NCBI GenBank assembly: GCA_025603075.1
Contig: MU626274.1
Span: forward strand, 1 to 64,000
Reading direction: 5' to 3'
From: Neoconidiobolus thromboides FSU 785
Taxonomy: Eukaryota; Entomophthoromycota; Entomophthoromycetes; Entomophthorales; Neoconidiobolaceae
DNA length: 64,000 bases
Every line of letters starts with the position of its first letter. Within the stretch, counting starts at the first letter, position 1. A program made the translations under genes and the position numbers. The notes under the pieces are model-generated. The model made no database searches, was not told the origin of the DNA, and saw only the letters and a list, made by a program, of their open reading frames with translations. Shown here one piece after another: positions 36,336 through 48,092 of the stretch.

Positions 36336-36722
36336 AATTCATTTAAAGGTTGTTTGATCTATTCGTATTTGTATTTTTATTTTTATTAATTATTGTTGTA
36401 TGATATTATATGATAGCTAAATTCAAATTTAACTTTAAACTTCACTTGTAAACCATACACGTTGACATAAATATTTAAAGTCTTGAACAACAGTATTATT
36501 TTATTAAGTGTAAAGTTTTTTTAAAAGTAGTGGGGTGTAAAATCTAAAAAAAATTGCATGTGTTATATTGAGAATAATAGATTGGAAAGCAACTGCTAAT
36601 TTTTAGTAAAAATTAATTCTTTATTAAAAAGTTCAAAAAATTAAGTTACTGTTCTAACCAAAAGCCAGTTTGATCATTGAAACTTTACTCTAATTACTCT
36701 TAGGAAAGTTTATAGCTTTACA

Positions 36723-36832
36723 TATTCGGGATGTTTTTTGATTTCATTACTTTTTTCATTTTTTAAGCGCTATTTGGGTGGAAAAACTGTTAGTGAAATT
36801 CTTAAACAAAAATGCATCCCTAATATTTTAAA
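36723..36832 (-). mobile_element. MITE copy, reverse orientation
   Basis: Starts TATTCGGGATGTTTTTTGATT, contains TTTAAGCGCTATTTGGGTGG, ends AATGCATCCCTAATAT. Confidence 0.85.
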
Positions 36833-36994
36833 TAAGTTTCAATCAATAGAACCATAAATTCTTTACAGTAATTGAAAGAAATGATTGAAATTAGTAGAAA
36901 TTACTAAATGAATAGTTATAACAGAGATCTCCCCACTTTAAGCCTGATTTAATAAATTTTATAACGATAAAAATAGATCATAGACTATAAAATT

Positions 36995-37104
36995 TATATG
37001 GGAGTGTTTTTTTTGACTTCATTATTTTTTCCATTTTTTAAGCACTATTTAAAGCGGAAAAATTGTTAGTAAAATCCTTAAACACAAAAATACATCCCCA
37101 TATA
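36995..37104 (-). mobile_element. MITE copy, reverse orientation
   Basis: Starts TTATATGGGAGTGTTTTTTT, contains TTTTAAGCACTATTTAAAGC, ends AATACATCCCCATATA. Confidence 0.88.
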
Positions 37105-37657
37105 ATAATTTTAGTCAACTACCGTTATCGTTATTATTGCTATTATATTATTCAATTATACTTAAACAAAGCTAAAATGAAACGAAATAATTGGATGATG
37201 AATTGAATTTTAGAGTGAAAATTCTAAATTAATAATGGGAATGTTTTTTATCTATTATCCTTTTTTGGTATCTAAAAATTCAAAAAATTAACTAATGTAA
37301 CTACTGTTTAAGTTCGAATATATATTGATAAATGGTGAATTTTATAACCAAACCTCTGTTCTATCGTATTAATCTGATGCTCACTAATTCAATTTTTATT
37401 TTAAAATGAACAGCTAACTAGCACATCATATGAGCTTGAACAGCGTATTGACTAGTTAATTCCCAAAATTTAAAATAGTAAAGGAGGGGACAATTAGTAA
37501 AAAATATTTTGCATATTAAATTTACGTATGAGTTTTGTTACATAAAATTGATCAGTTTAAGATTGAGAATGTAAATCATTACAATTTAAAATAAAAACTC
37601 GTTTGTAATTTATTTTGTTATAAAATAATTTTATATTTTGTATTTACTATATTGAAA

Positions 37658-37948
37658 ATGAATTTCAGAATTGTATCCATTGCTTTATTTGGTTTATTAG
37701 CTAACTCTATCGTTTGTGAAGATATTGGAAATGCTGCTGGTACACAAAATGCTGCTGCCGGTTCTGGACCTAAGAAAGGCAGTAAGTTATTTAGTGGTGG
37801 TTCAAGTATATTAAATAGAATACAAGGTGCTGCAAAGAGACTCCAACTCCTTGATCTTCATGATGTTATACCTAATGCCCCTAAAGCTAAAAAACAAGCT
37901 AAAGCTGCATCTGCACCAGAAGATGAATCCCAAGGTGATGCTAAATAA
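37658..37948 (+). CDS. Small secreted protein, unknown function
   Basis: Ninety-six residues from the first ATG. Residues 1-21 (MNFRIVSIALFGLLANSIVCED) make a signal peptide with likely cleavage before the Glu-Asp. The mature part is low in complexity: Ala/Gly-rich, then a lysine-rich amphipathic stretch (ILNRIQGAAKRLQLLDLHDV) and an Ala/Lys C-terminus (KAKKQAKAAS). There are no cysteines in the mature chain. Codon use is good and there is no intron. It lies between MITEs with no neighbour of known function. It could be a secreted effector-like or cell-wall protein; I recognise no family. Confidence 0.68.
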   Translation: MNFRIVSIALFGLLANSIVCEDIGNAAGTQNAAAGSGPKKGSKLFSGGSSILNRIQGAAKRLQLLDLHDVIPNAPKAKKQAKAASAPEDESQGDAK

Positions 37949-39155
37949 TAACCAAGTAACTAGGTAAAAGTGTCCAACTTATTTAATGCTACTTTAAATA
38001 AAAATAAGATTTTATACAAGATTTTCTGTTTTTGAGTTTTATTTTAGAATATTTAATAAAATGACTCAATCGTAATTTTTGTACTTATTGAGAATGTAAA
38101 TAACGCAAATAACATCATTGTCTGATAGTATTCCAATAGATTTTTATAAAATAGTAGATTCTCGAATCAACGTATGGGGGATGTTTTTTGTTTGAGGGTT
38201 TTACTAATAATCTTTCCACTCAAATAGCGCTCAAAAAATCGAAAAAGTAATGAAATCAAAAAAATCATCCCCATATAGCTTTTTTTATAATGATGATGTT
38301 TTCAAATGTACTAGGCAAATATTTAAATTTTAGCAAAGGCTTTTAAATAAAGCTATACTATTTACAGTTTTAATAATTTAAAATTACAAAATATTTCTAG
38401 AAAGGCTAATTGATAAAATCGATTTTGTAACCAACCTTACATGAATTTCATTTATAGAATTAAAATTTACTAGTTCGTCCTTATGGATGCGGAATCAAAA
38501 AAATAGAAAAACAATAGATGATTGTTTATGAGGTCTCTTTATATACAACTACTGTAAATCTATTGTGATCTAACTAACTGCTCATTTCAGAATAAAATTG
38601 TCAAAACCATACTGAAATCTACAAACAGGCATTAAATAAGCTGAATAAAAGATAAATGACTCTAAAAACCATTGAAAATCAGGTTGTATAGGATTTGAGG
38701 AGTTGTATATTAAACTTACCTCTGGTTAATATGATATTGCTGTTATTCTTTCTAACTTGTTTACTTTTTTGCTTTGAGGGATGATACTCCTGCTCATAGT
38801 ACTAATACTTATTTAGCATTATTTTGTTTATCTAAAATTTTATAACTATTTGTAATTTTATTTTAATAAGTAATACTACTATTTTGATTTTCTGATTTTC
38901 TTTTGAGTGATCTACAAAAAAGAAAGAATATGGCTGCTTTGTTTAGCGTACACAATAATTAAAAAATTAATATCAAGACCAAACAAAAAGAACTAATCGC
39001 TTTATCAGGGCAAAATTAACAATGCTAAATTATATCTAAAAACAATTAAAAAATCAAAATGATTAAGGACTATCAAAAGAAGATCAATATTTTCATTTAA
39101 AAAATAACAAATAGATAAAAACATTTTATTTATCTATGCTATTTTTTAAAAAAGA
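37949..39155. other. Gene-free spacer with one MITE
   Basis: AT-rich region between two secreted-protein genes. Apart from the MITE at 38.17 kb I see no exon, RNA gene or repeat. Confidence 0.5.
38172..38277 (+). mobile_element. MITE copy
   Basis: Starts GTATGGGGGATGTTTTTTGT, contains CAAATAGCGCTCAAAAAATC, ends ATCATCCCCATATA. Confidence 0.88.
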
Positions 39156-39857
39156 ATGAAAAGTATAACATTAATAAGCGTGTTATTAGTAACTGGAAGT
39201 TATGGACTAGGTTTTAACAAATTAAAAAGAACTGGTCTAAGATTTATACAAGGTGAGGAGCTGGACTTCAATATTATGGGTGATTTTAACGTTAACGCTA
39301 TGCCTCAGTTATTCAATTTTGGAAAAAAGAATAGCAATAAAGATACTACCCCCGTTGAGGTGCCCGCAACAGTGCAGCTGAAAGCAGACGCCTTAAATGC
39401 AGCTGACAGCTATGTAAAAAAAACCGACAGAGGAAAGCTCGCTAGACAAGTTACTAAATTTGTTATGAAGCCTACGATGAAAGTGTTTGTATCAATTGCT
39501 GGTGTTGGAGCAGGATTTGCTGATAGACCCAATCTTACTCCAAAGGTCGTGGAAACAGTTGCAGATATTTTGGAAAACGACTCAGAAGTAGTTACCAATT
39601 TATTCTCTTCCTTGGATAAAATAGCAAGCCAAGATTCACACACTGGTGAATTAATTCGTGATATTGTAATCAAACCTTATGCTAATAATAAGAAAATATC
39701 CAAGTATGTCACTAAAATATCCTCAGAAACTTATAAGCAAAATCCCAAAGCAGCCAAAGTTGCCATTGATAAGTTACTAGTTGTTCACTCAAAACATGAT
39801 CTTATTTCTGATAAATTAGCTGTTAATTTAAAAGGTATCTCTGATAAAATTGAATAA
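39156..39857 (+). CDS. Secreted helical protein, unknown function
   Basis: Uninterrupted 233-codon frame with a signal peptide at residues 1-17 (MKSITLISVLLVTGSYG). The mature part has an N-terminal section rich in Asn/Phe/Gly, then a region from about residue 80 with regular amphipathic helices, for example ARQVTKFVMKPTMKVFVSIA and TPKVVETVADILENDSEVV. No cysteines are present in the mature chain. Codon use is GC-richer than the flanks (for example CCCCCGTTGAGG), unlike the surrounding DNA, so it is a real gene under selection or a more recent arrival. No family recognised. Confidence 0.7.
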   Translation: MKSITLISVLLVTGSYGLGFNKLKRTGLRFIQGEELDFNIMGDFNVNAMPQLFNFGKKNSNKDTTPVEVPATVQLKADALNAADSYVKKTDRGKLARQVTKFVMKPTMKVFVSIAGVGAGFADRPNLTPKVVETVADILENDSEVVTNLFSSLDKIASQDSHTGELIRDIVIKPYANNKKISKYVTKISSETYKQNPKAAKVAIDKLLVVHSKHDLISDKLAVNLKGISDKIE

Positions 39858-40276
39858 ACCAATTTTACAATAAATTAAACTTTAAAGTTTTTTGACTTTT
39901 TTATTAATATTACATTATGAAAAATAGTTAGTTGGGTTTAACCTAACCTGAATAAAACCTTTATAATAAAATTAAAGCCAGTGTCTTGGTAGAAATCTAC
40001 TTTAAAAAACATACATTCAAGGGATGAGATTTACTCTATATCTTTAGCCTAAATAAAAAGATATAATCCCTATACTATAGCTCTAAAAATTGATATAATA
40101 TGAACTACAAAATAAAAAATGTAATGAATCTTTGATATGTCCTTTGAGTATTAGTATTTAAATAAATGTATAAACCAGCAAGCAAAATAAAACGCTTTTA
40201 AATAAAACTATAATTATTAATTGTATTTAATTAAAAAGCCATTTGAATTAATTTGTTCGCATTCACCTGAGTTATA
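39858..40276. other. Intergenic, no gene seen
   Basis: Spacer between convergent genes; nothing but AT-rich sequence. Confidence 0.5.
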
Positions 40277-41179
40277 TTACTTCCTTTTAAATTTTGATAT
40301 AAAAGAGTTCATTTCTCTGTTTACACCAGTGTGCAACATCATAAGTAACACTGAGTTAGAAGTAAGTCCGATGAGGAAGAACAAGATCGTAAGTATATCA
40401 GCCAATTTACTAAAACCTATTTGAGATACAGTTACTTTTGGCCCATATTGTATGGTTACCAAAAAAGTTACTGAGATTAGCATCAAAGAGCAATAGATAG
40501 CCATAGTGAGATAGATTTTAAATGAAGCAAGTTTATAATTCCAGGAGCGTGATTTTGTGTCATTTACCGTACCATTTGTTGCACGAAGCTCAAGATCAAC
40601 AAAATCGTATGCCTTTAATACTTCACGTGATAGTTTGTAGTAACAATAAACAATAGAGATTGTAGCATAATAACATGCAGCAATAAAATAAAAGAAGGTG
40701 ATTGTAGCAACAGTGGATTTAAACGGGTCAGCAAAACAGGTTAAGTCGGCTGGATAAGCAGACATATCACCTCTAATTGCTACCCAAATGACTAAAATGA
40801 AAAAGCCAGCAATCACTGAAAAGAAAGGGATCATAAAGAGCCTGCTAAGTGGTTTACCTGTAATTTTTGAAAGTCTTTCGCTTGCTAAAAAGTATGAAAA
40901 CATAATTTCAAGGAAATAAAGAAGATTTAAAAATGATCCATTAACTTGACACCCTAGCTCACTGTGTATAATATTGACACCTGTAGTGATTTGGTACACT
41001 GTATTAGTTATCTTTACAACTGGGAAAACTAATTCAATAGTTGCAAGGGCAATAACAATAATAATATCATTTGTTCTCGGTCTGATTTTGGTTGCAAAAT
41101 AAATCAGAAAAGAGTTTACTATTGCTGAAATCCCTACTAATAAGAAGGAGATAAAGAATAAAGGAGAAAAGCTTGACAT
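40277..41179 (-). CDS. Class A-like seven-transmembrane receptor protein (copy A)
   Basis: Single exon, 300 residues from the Met that aligns with the start of its paralogue at 44393 (MSSFSPLFFISFLLVG); a longer frame reaches 41239 but has no matching sequence in the paralogue. Seven hydrophobic helices are visible. The Cys pair GCQVNG (TM3) and ADLTCFADP (outer loop 2) is present, TM3 ends ASERLSK, TM5 is followed by a KLSREVLKAYDFVDLELR inner loop, and TM7 ends TSNSVLLMMLHTGVNREM. The strong match with the gene at 44393 indicates tandem duplication. Confidence 0.83.
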   Translation of the reverse strand: MSSFSPLFFISFLLVGISAIVNSFLIYFATKIRPRTNDIIIVIALATIELVFPVVKITNTVYQITTGVNIIHSELGCQVNGSFLNLLYFLEIMFSYFLASERLSKITGKPLSRLFMIPFFSVIAGFFILVIWVAIRGDMSAYPADLTCFADPFKSTVATITFFYFIAACYYATISIVYCYYKLSREVLKAYDFVDLELRATNGTVNDTKSRSWNYKLASFKIYLTMAIYCSLMLISVTFLVTIQYGPKVTVSQIGFSKLADILTILFFLIGLTSNSVLLMMLHTGVNREMNSFISKFKRK

Positions 41180-42666
41180 CTTGATTTGCAAAACTACTTT
41201 AAATAAATCCGAATTAAAAATCAAATAACAATGTAACATCTATTTGTTTAAATATGTTTGATTATTTCATGCACGATTACTATAAAAAATAATAACCACT
41301 GTATACTTATGTAAATAAATGTGGCATCAGTATTAAACCTGTTTGGACTATTTTTGGCAAAAGGTAACTTTTATTTGATATACAAACATTAACCATGATA
41401 GTTCAGTTCCAATTTTTTTATTAATATATTTTCCTCAACCTGTGGATTGTACTATAAAAGGTTTTAGATACAATAAAATGCATGTTATTTAAAGAAGTAA
41501 CGATAAATGTTTCAATTTTAAAGCGAAAAGGCTAATTGTTCACTCTTTTATGCCACTTTTCCTTTAGGAAATTTGATTACTAAAAGCAACTATTAATAAA
41601 GTCTATATAGCTTGAGGTTTATTATGTTTTTATAAAAAAAAGAGTAAAAGAAAATTCTAAACGATGTTCTATAATTGAACATTTTAGAATAAAGTCATAA
41701 AAAAACAATTAATCCATCAAATGGCATCTTAAAAAATTAGCTATTTTTGATACTTTGTGTTTTTTATTTATTCAAGGCTATTTTAACACGTTTAACAAAA
41801 AGTCTCAATGAAGTCTCTAATCTACTGCTAATATTAAATACTATGCTATCGAAGCTTCCTTAGAGAGATGCACCCAATACTAAATTATCAATTAAAACTA
41901 AATAATCAGATATCTAAAGTTAATTAAAGGAATTAATAATAAAAATAATGATCAATATAAGCAAGAGTATTTTTTAAATTAATATTTTATATAATATACA
42001 TCCCTTAAAATACTATTTTAGCAAATTTATTCTAATTCATGAGATTCATGGCATGCGCTATTATGAAATGTCTAAAAATACATAAAGAGTTGACTCTCGG
42101 TATTTATTATTTTACCACAATTAGCAAATATATCATACAATTGATTTGTAAATAGTAGAATAAATTAATTTACAATATATAATTTAAAGGTGATAATATA
42201 TTAATAATTTGGGTTTGCTAGTATACCTGTCTGCTTATCTATTGACTTTTGTGATGTTAATTCCTTAAAACATAGGTCCACTAGTGATTTAGTAGAATTT
42301 ATGGAACATTTGTGATTTAAATGATGAAACTACCACTTTTAGTATTTTTTGCCATTTGATTAAAATCATTCATTAAAAACAAAATACACAATGCTTTACT
42401 ATGATAATATAGTAAGTAATACTCAATATCAATTGATGTAATATTACGAAGGAGTCTAGTATTGAAATATCCTAAATAGTATAGTAAGTTAGAATTATTA
42501 GAGCTATTTCAAATATTACAAAGCAAGTGTTTTAAAATTAAGAACAAAATTCTCTAATCCACTTTCTCATTCATTTTTTGTATATTGTAAATTTTTAGAT
42601 TTCTTTAAATAGATACTAGATAAAAAACATTCCTATAAGTAATATTAAAATTAAGCAAAAAAGCTG

Positions 42667-42985
42667 CGAAATCTAGTGCTCAGTGGCTGGAGTCAAGAGC
42701 AATTTTTACTTGATTGACTTAGCCGTAAGTTGATAGGTCTTAGTTTATACAACTAAGATACTTGAATTATGAAGAATACCACGTAACAGACTACATACTA
42801 TGTAAGACAAATATAATAGACAATATTACTATAAAATCTACGTAAAATATTATTAAAAGAGTTAGGGGTTTTATTAGAGGTACGAGATATCAGGAAACAA
42901 TTCAGTTAAAAAATCCCGAATTATTGCATTCCAAAATCTTTTCTATACTCCAACAAGTATGGATATCAAAATGAGAGGATAATAT
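42667..42985 (+). repeat. Diverged single copy of the subtelomeric inverted-repeat unit
   Basis: Aligns with 628-853 (GAAATCTAGTGCTCAGTGGC, GGTCTTAGTTTATAC, ATGTAAGACAAATATAATAG) and then continues into the interior seen on the opposite strand at 970-1057 (GAGATATCAGGAAACAATTC, ATACTCCAACAAGTATGGAT, AATGAGAGGATA). It has many substitutions and no MITE, so it shows the unit without the insertion. Confidence 0.8.
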
Positions 42986-43550
42986 CCTTCACGATGTGAA
43001 ATTATAAATTCTCATAGTAAATCAAAATAAGAGCATATGATTGATTGTCTCCGAACTTGAGAACACAGCAACTTAATTGATTATTATGTTATAATCAATC
43101 ATGGAGCTGACAAAGCAATATTTCACAAAATATCAATAGCTTAATTTATTATATTAAGTTAAGGCTTAACTATAGTTATCTAAAAGATTTTAATACTATA
43201 AACTGTTTATATATAATAAATAATATTGTTATTTTTAAAATAATTACAAATAGCTTTTTATTATTATTAACAATCTATTTAATTTCAAATATTTCATTAT
43301 AAAAAATGCTAAAAAAAATTAATAAATAAAGATTATCAGTATAAAAAATAAAAAAGTAAATTTATTTGTAATAAATCAATTTAGTAACTTAATGAGCTAC
43401 TAAATATATTTTTAATATTATAATAATATGTTAAAAGTGCTTGATAATTTTAGAGCATACAAAAAAAGTATATTAAAAAAATGGCTTATCTAACTGCATT
43501 GATTATACATATATTAATTCTTATAAGAACCTTGACTTTAAATATAACAT

Positions 43551-43654
43551 TTGGGGATGTATTTTTGTATTTAAGAATTTTACTAACAATTTTTCCACGC
43601 AAATAGCGCTTAAAAGATGGAAAAAGTAATGAAGCCAAAAAAACATCCCCATAT
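43551..43654 (+). mobile_element. MITE copy, near consensus
   Basis: TTGGGGATGTATTTTTGT to AAACATCCCCATAT with intact middle CAAATAGCGCTTAAAAGATGG. One of the best-preserved copies. Confidence 0.9.
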
Positions 43655-43755
43655 TTAAAGCTATTTTTCCAATTTCCTAATATAGTAAATTATTTTAAGT
43701 AGATTTCTGATCATTTTTTTGAATTTGATTAAGCCTTTTTATATTTTAAGCTAAC

Positions 43756-43859
43756 ATATAAGGGTGTTTTTAATTTCATCACTTTTCTCATTTTTGAGTA
43801 CTATTTAAATGAAAAAACTATCACTGAAATTCTTAAACATAAAAATGCATCCTCATATC
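43756..43859 (-). mobile_element. MITE copy, reverse orientation
   Basis: ATATAAGGGTGTTTTTAATT to AATGCATCCTCATATC; 100 bp from the previous copy and in opposite orientation. Confidence 0.82.
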
Positions 43860-44392
43860 TTATATTTTGAGAATAATTTAGAATCGTTGTTTTACGTATA
43901 TATTAATATCTTATGAATATAGCTTAAAAGCACACTCATAAATATTGTACCAAATTTTTAAAATGTTTTATCTATAATCATGTTTTTTCATTATAATACC
44001 TTTGTGCAAAGTTATTAGCCATTAATCAATTTTTTTACTGCTTTTTACAAAATAATAATGATTACATTGCCTTACAAAATCATGTATAGTTCAAAGTCAC
44101 TTTAAAATAATGGTACTATATTATATAATATACTTTTTTCCGTTTAAAGTAAGTTTAATTACGCTTTTTTAAGATAAGAAAATTTCAACTAAATAATAAT
44201 GTTAACAATAGAGATGATTTCACTATAAATTTATCTTTTTAAATAAAATGTACCATAGTGTAATTCGATAGCCAAATTATCATAGTGAATAAAAATTGTT
44301 TATATTATATATTTTATTTAGCGAATATTAACTATTTAAAAACTTGCAAAGTCGAACTTTATTCTGATATTAAAGTCACCATGATAATAATA

Positions 44393-45304
44393 TTAATTTA
44401 TTCTTTTTTTTCTCAGCCTATCAAAAAATGCGTTCATCTCCCTATTTACCCCTGTATGTAACAACATAAGTAGGACTGAATTAGAGGTAAGCCCGATAAG
44501 GAAAAATAATATGGTAACAACATCAGCATAAATTCTAAACTTTATCAGTTCAATGTTTGTCTTTGGAACAAAAGGTGTAGCTGTAAGAAATGATATCGAG
44601 ATTAACATTAACGAACAATAAACTGCTACAATAATATAAATTTTTATAGAAGCAAATCTATAATTCCATGAACGTGACTTTGTATCGCTCACTGCGCCTT
44701 GTGCTACACGCAACTCAAGATCAACAAAGTCATATGCTTTGAGTACCTCTCGAGATAATTTAAGATAGCAATACACAATTAAAATGGTTGCAATATAACA
44801 AAAAACAACAAAGTACAAAAACGTGATCAAAGCAACAGGGGATTTATACGGATCTGCAAAACAAGTTAGATCCGCAGGGTATGGAGACATTTCCCCAATA
44901 GATCCTACCCAAATTGTTAAAATAATAAACCCAAGAACAATGATGAAGAATGGGATGTTAAAATATTTTGTTATTGGTTTGCCTCTTACTTTACTAAGTC
45001 TCTCATGAGCTAAATAAAAAGCAAACATAATCTCAAGGAAATATAAAATATTTAAGAAAGAACCATTGATTTGACACCCTAACGAATCATGTATAATATT
45101 GACACCAGTAGTAACTTGGTAAACAATATTTGTAATTTTAACAATTGGGAATACTAATTCAATTGAGGCAAGTGTAATAACAACAACGATATCACTTGTT
45201 ATTGGTTTAATCCTTGATGCAAAATAAATTAAAAATGAGTTGATAACAGCTGAAGCTGCTACTAGAAACATTGAAATGATCGATAAAGCTGAAAATGATT
45301 GCAT
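44393..45304 (-). CDS. Class A-like seven-transmembrane receptor protein (copy B)
   Basis: Single exon, 303 residues, starting MQSFSALSIISMFLVAASAV. It keeps all features of copy A: GCQING at TM3, AHERLSK at its inner end, YPADLTCFADP in outer loop 2, KLSREVLKAYDFVDLELR after TM5 and LTSNSVLLMLLHTGVNREM at TM7, with a basic C-terminus (FDRLRKKRIN). The membrane protein is probably a chemoreceptor or sensor; ligand and G-protein coupling are unknown. It is in tandem with copy A, same strand, and belongs to the same subgroup as the pseudogene at about 47960-48965. Confidence 0.84.
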   Translation of the reverse strand: MQSFSALSIISMFLVAASAVINSFLIYFASRIKPITSDIVVVITLASIELVFPIVKITNIVYQVTTGVNIIHDSLGCQINGSFLNILYFLEIMFAFYLAHERLSKVRGKPITKYFNIPFFIIVLGFIILTIWVGSIGEMSPYPADLTCFADPYKSPVALITFLYFVVFCYIATILIVYCYLKLSREVLKAYDFVDLELRVAQGAVSDTKSRSWNYRFASIKIYIIVAVYCSLMLISISFLTATPFVPKTNIELIKFRIYADVVTILFFLIGLTSNSVLLMLLHTGVNREMNAFFDRLRKKRIN

Positions 45305-46314
45305 CTTGTTAATTTGAACTTTGAAGATTATTTTTTAAATTTGCTCTATTGTCTCTATTTAAATACATCCTTGATTCTTGGATAATAAAGGTGAAATAAA
45401 AATGCAGCTATATTCTTAGTACAAACTGGTTTTCTAAATGATTAATAAATTTGAAAAATGTAAAAGTTTAAAATGGCAATTAAAATATTAGAGTTTATTG
45501 TGAAATTACTATATTAGTACAAAACATAAACAGTTTAGCAAAAAATCTGGCATCATACATTTTTGCTGAAACTTTATTCAATTCTCCCTCACTTCAGAGC
45601 TACTTATGGGAGTATAATTACTATATTCTACATCAAAAATACAAATGGTTTTATTCAGATGTTTTAATGGCAACATTAAGAGGTGAGTGTGGCGGCTTAG
45701 TTTATTGTCATATTCTAGGTTATATTGAAATATTTAACCATTCAATCGAACTTAAGACATATATAATAAATAGATAATTAAAGTTATACCCTTTGAATCT
45801 AGCAAAACCTTGTATGTAGTATGTTATGATCTGATGTTGATTAAAATTTATTCATAATAGTTAATTTTACCTTGTTGGTATAAGATCAACCTTTAACAAT
45901 ATAAATAATCCATACTGACAATTGATCTACTTATTAACGCATATGGAAATTCTTAATAAAGTAGTTTAGTAATATATTAGCCAGCTTTATTACACGTGTT
46001 AATTAGAATAGCAATATAGTAATGAATTTGTTCTAGACTAAATAATATATAGTCAACATAATTTTAAGGTCCAAAAATGGCATTGTCTTTTGCAGCTCAC
46101 TTATATACTTTGATAAGTATTGCTAAAAGCTATAATAGCATTTACTTACTGTTCACAAAAAATTAATAAATGTATTTATACTAACTTGGGTATTATAATA
46201 AAAATAAACTAAGCTTAGTAAAATTAATTACTATAGTAAAGGATGTTGAATAATATTTATAGCAAAAACAAGGCCAATTTGTATAGTGCTAATTCATATG
46301 TATATGCTAATTTT

Positions 46315-46418
46315 ATATATGGGGTTTTTTTGTCTTCATTACTTTTTCCATTTTTAAGCGCTATTTGAGTAGAAGGATTGTTAGCAGAATTCTTAAACGA
46401 AAAAATACACCCTCATAT
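46315..46418 (-). mobile_element. MITE copy, reverse orientation
   Basis: TATATATGGGGTTTTTTTGTC to AATACACCCTCATATAT, with TTTAAGCGCTATTTGAGTAG inside. Confidence 0.87.
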
Positions 46419-47057
46419 ATTATTTTATACTAAATCCAATCAATAAATTCGGATGGAGTGCCAAGATTTTTGATAAAATTAAAATTATCCATTTGTTACA
46501 ACCCTATATTATTACAGTCCATCGATTAGTTTGCTTAATAGTAAAAAGAATAAAAGTAAAATAAAGAGGAGACATAACAAGTACAAAACCTGTTACATAT
46601 AAGCATATTTTATAAATTAGTCAAATAATTATATATGTGTATAAATAAGTATAATAAAGCATATATGATACCGGTTAAAATTTAAAAGAGTAGTTTTATT
46701 TAGAAATTGTATAAAAACTTAGTTTCACGTATATAATACAGAGATTAGAAATATACTAAATTAGCTTAGTTGTATTTTAGCTTTTTGAAATAAAATCACA
46801 ACTCACTTGTTGAGCTATTACTAATACAAATTTACTTTTAGGTATATTCGACAAATCATTTCATTTGTGAAAACTATTCAAATAATTGATTTTTTAGAAT
46901 ATGTAAGTATAATAAAATTTAGGGGTGAATTTACATGTATATGCATAAAAAATACAAACCTCAATCGTAATGAAGTCCATATGTAATTGTGGTATTCATG
47001 GATGGTAAAAAATCACCAGTGAAGAATTCATTTTTGTTATTGATAAAGAATTTAAGC

Positions 47058-47075
47058 CCCTAACCCTAACCCTAA
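47058..47075. repeat. Interstitial telomeric repeat, three units
   Basis: Three perfect CCCTAA units followed by CTCTAG. Same strand orientation as the terminal array. Confidence 0.85.
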
Positions 47076-48092
47076 CTCTAGTCTAATACCAGTATCACTG
47101 CTAATCTCAAAATCAAAGCATTACTTTAGATTATAGCTACAAGGGAAGTGAAAAAGTGTAAGAATAAGATGATTAGAGAGGATATAGTATGGTTTTTTTC
47201 CTGATTTTATTTCATAGCACATATAAACACATACATCGATTGAAATAACTCATCTCTGAGATACAAAAAGATTCTAAAGGCGTTGTTTTTTATCCAAAGT
47301 TAAAAAACTCAATACTAAAATTTCTATTAGTAGTAGCTATTTTCCTTGATTATATCTTGGAGGTTAATAGTTCAACTATTATAAGACCATATATTTGCTC
47401 TATTATGTAGAACATAAAAGAGAGTAAGGGGAAAAAACGTAATCGTATTCTTTCTACCCTCTTATCCTTCACAATTTTTAATCTTTTCTCATAATAAGGA
47501 GTTTTAATCCAAACTTATTATAAACTAATCCTTTATTAACTGCAAGTACTTTTCAACTTCAATTAATTCCTTTCATCATGAATAATTTCGCATTTTACTC
47601 TATAAAATTAATTAATTGATTGATTGATTTAAATTCATGATTTTTATTGGTCAAAATTTTCGTAATAGTATTAAATCAATTTTGCTTTTTGAATAACTGT
47701 TATACTCCTTAGTCGTGTATACTAAGTTTTTCGGTCTAATTTTCAAAAAATTACATAAACTATTAATTGATTTTAGTTATTAACTAATATATAGATGGAT
47801 TTTATTCGTCTAAAAAAGTGAAGGGGTTAATGTTTTTACATTCAAAATTTATAACTTTTTTACTGACTTTATAAACAAACACTGTCTTAGGTACGTGACT
47901 AAAGTTTTTTATTAAAAGGGATTTTTGTCAACTATAATCAATGTAGCCCTATCCTTTACTATTGATTACTATTCTTTCTATAGATAATTCATTTTTCTAT
48001 ATTGCATTCAGATTTAAGCATAAAGCAAATATCATCATTATATTTAGCCATATTTCCATGTAACTAGTTTTTGCACTGTCAAAAATTTATAG

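Larger units (their letters stand above)
36336..37657. other. Gene-free spacer with two MITEs
   Basis: AT-rich, no exons seen. Two reverse-oriented MITE copies (near 36.7 and 37.0 kb) lie 160 bp apart. The last 200 bp should be the promoter of the small secreted-protein gene. Confidence 0.5.
41180..44392. other. Gene-free spacer between 7TM paralogues
   Basis: About 3.2 kb of AT-rich DNA without recognisable exons. It contains the diverged copy of the subtelomeric repeat unit (42.67-42.99 kb) and two MITEs (43.55 and 43.76 kb). Confidence 0.5.
45305..47959. other. Gene-free spacer with MITE and interstitial telomere repeat
   Basis: AT-rich DNA with no exon recognised. It holds one MITE (46.3 kb) and three CCCTAA units (47.06 kb). 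Confidence 0.5.

Noticed and set aside
41180-41239. Longer N-terminus for 7TM copy A
   Set aside because: Not shared by its close paralogue, which starts at the equivalent internal Met.
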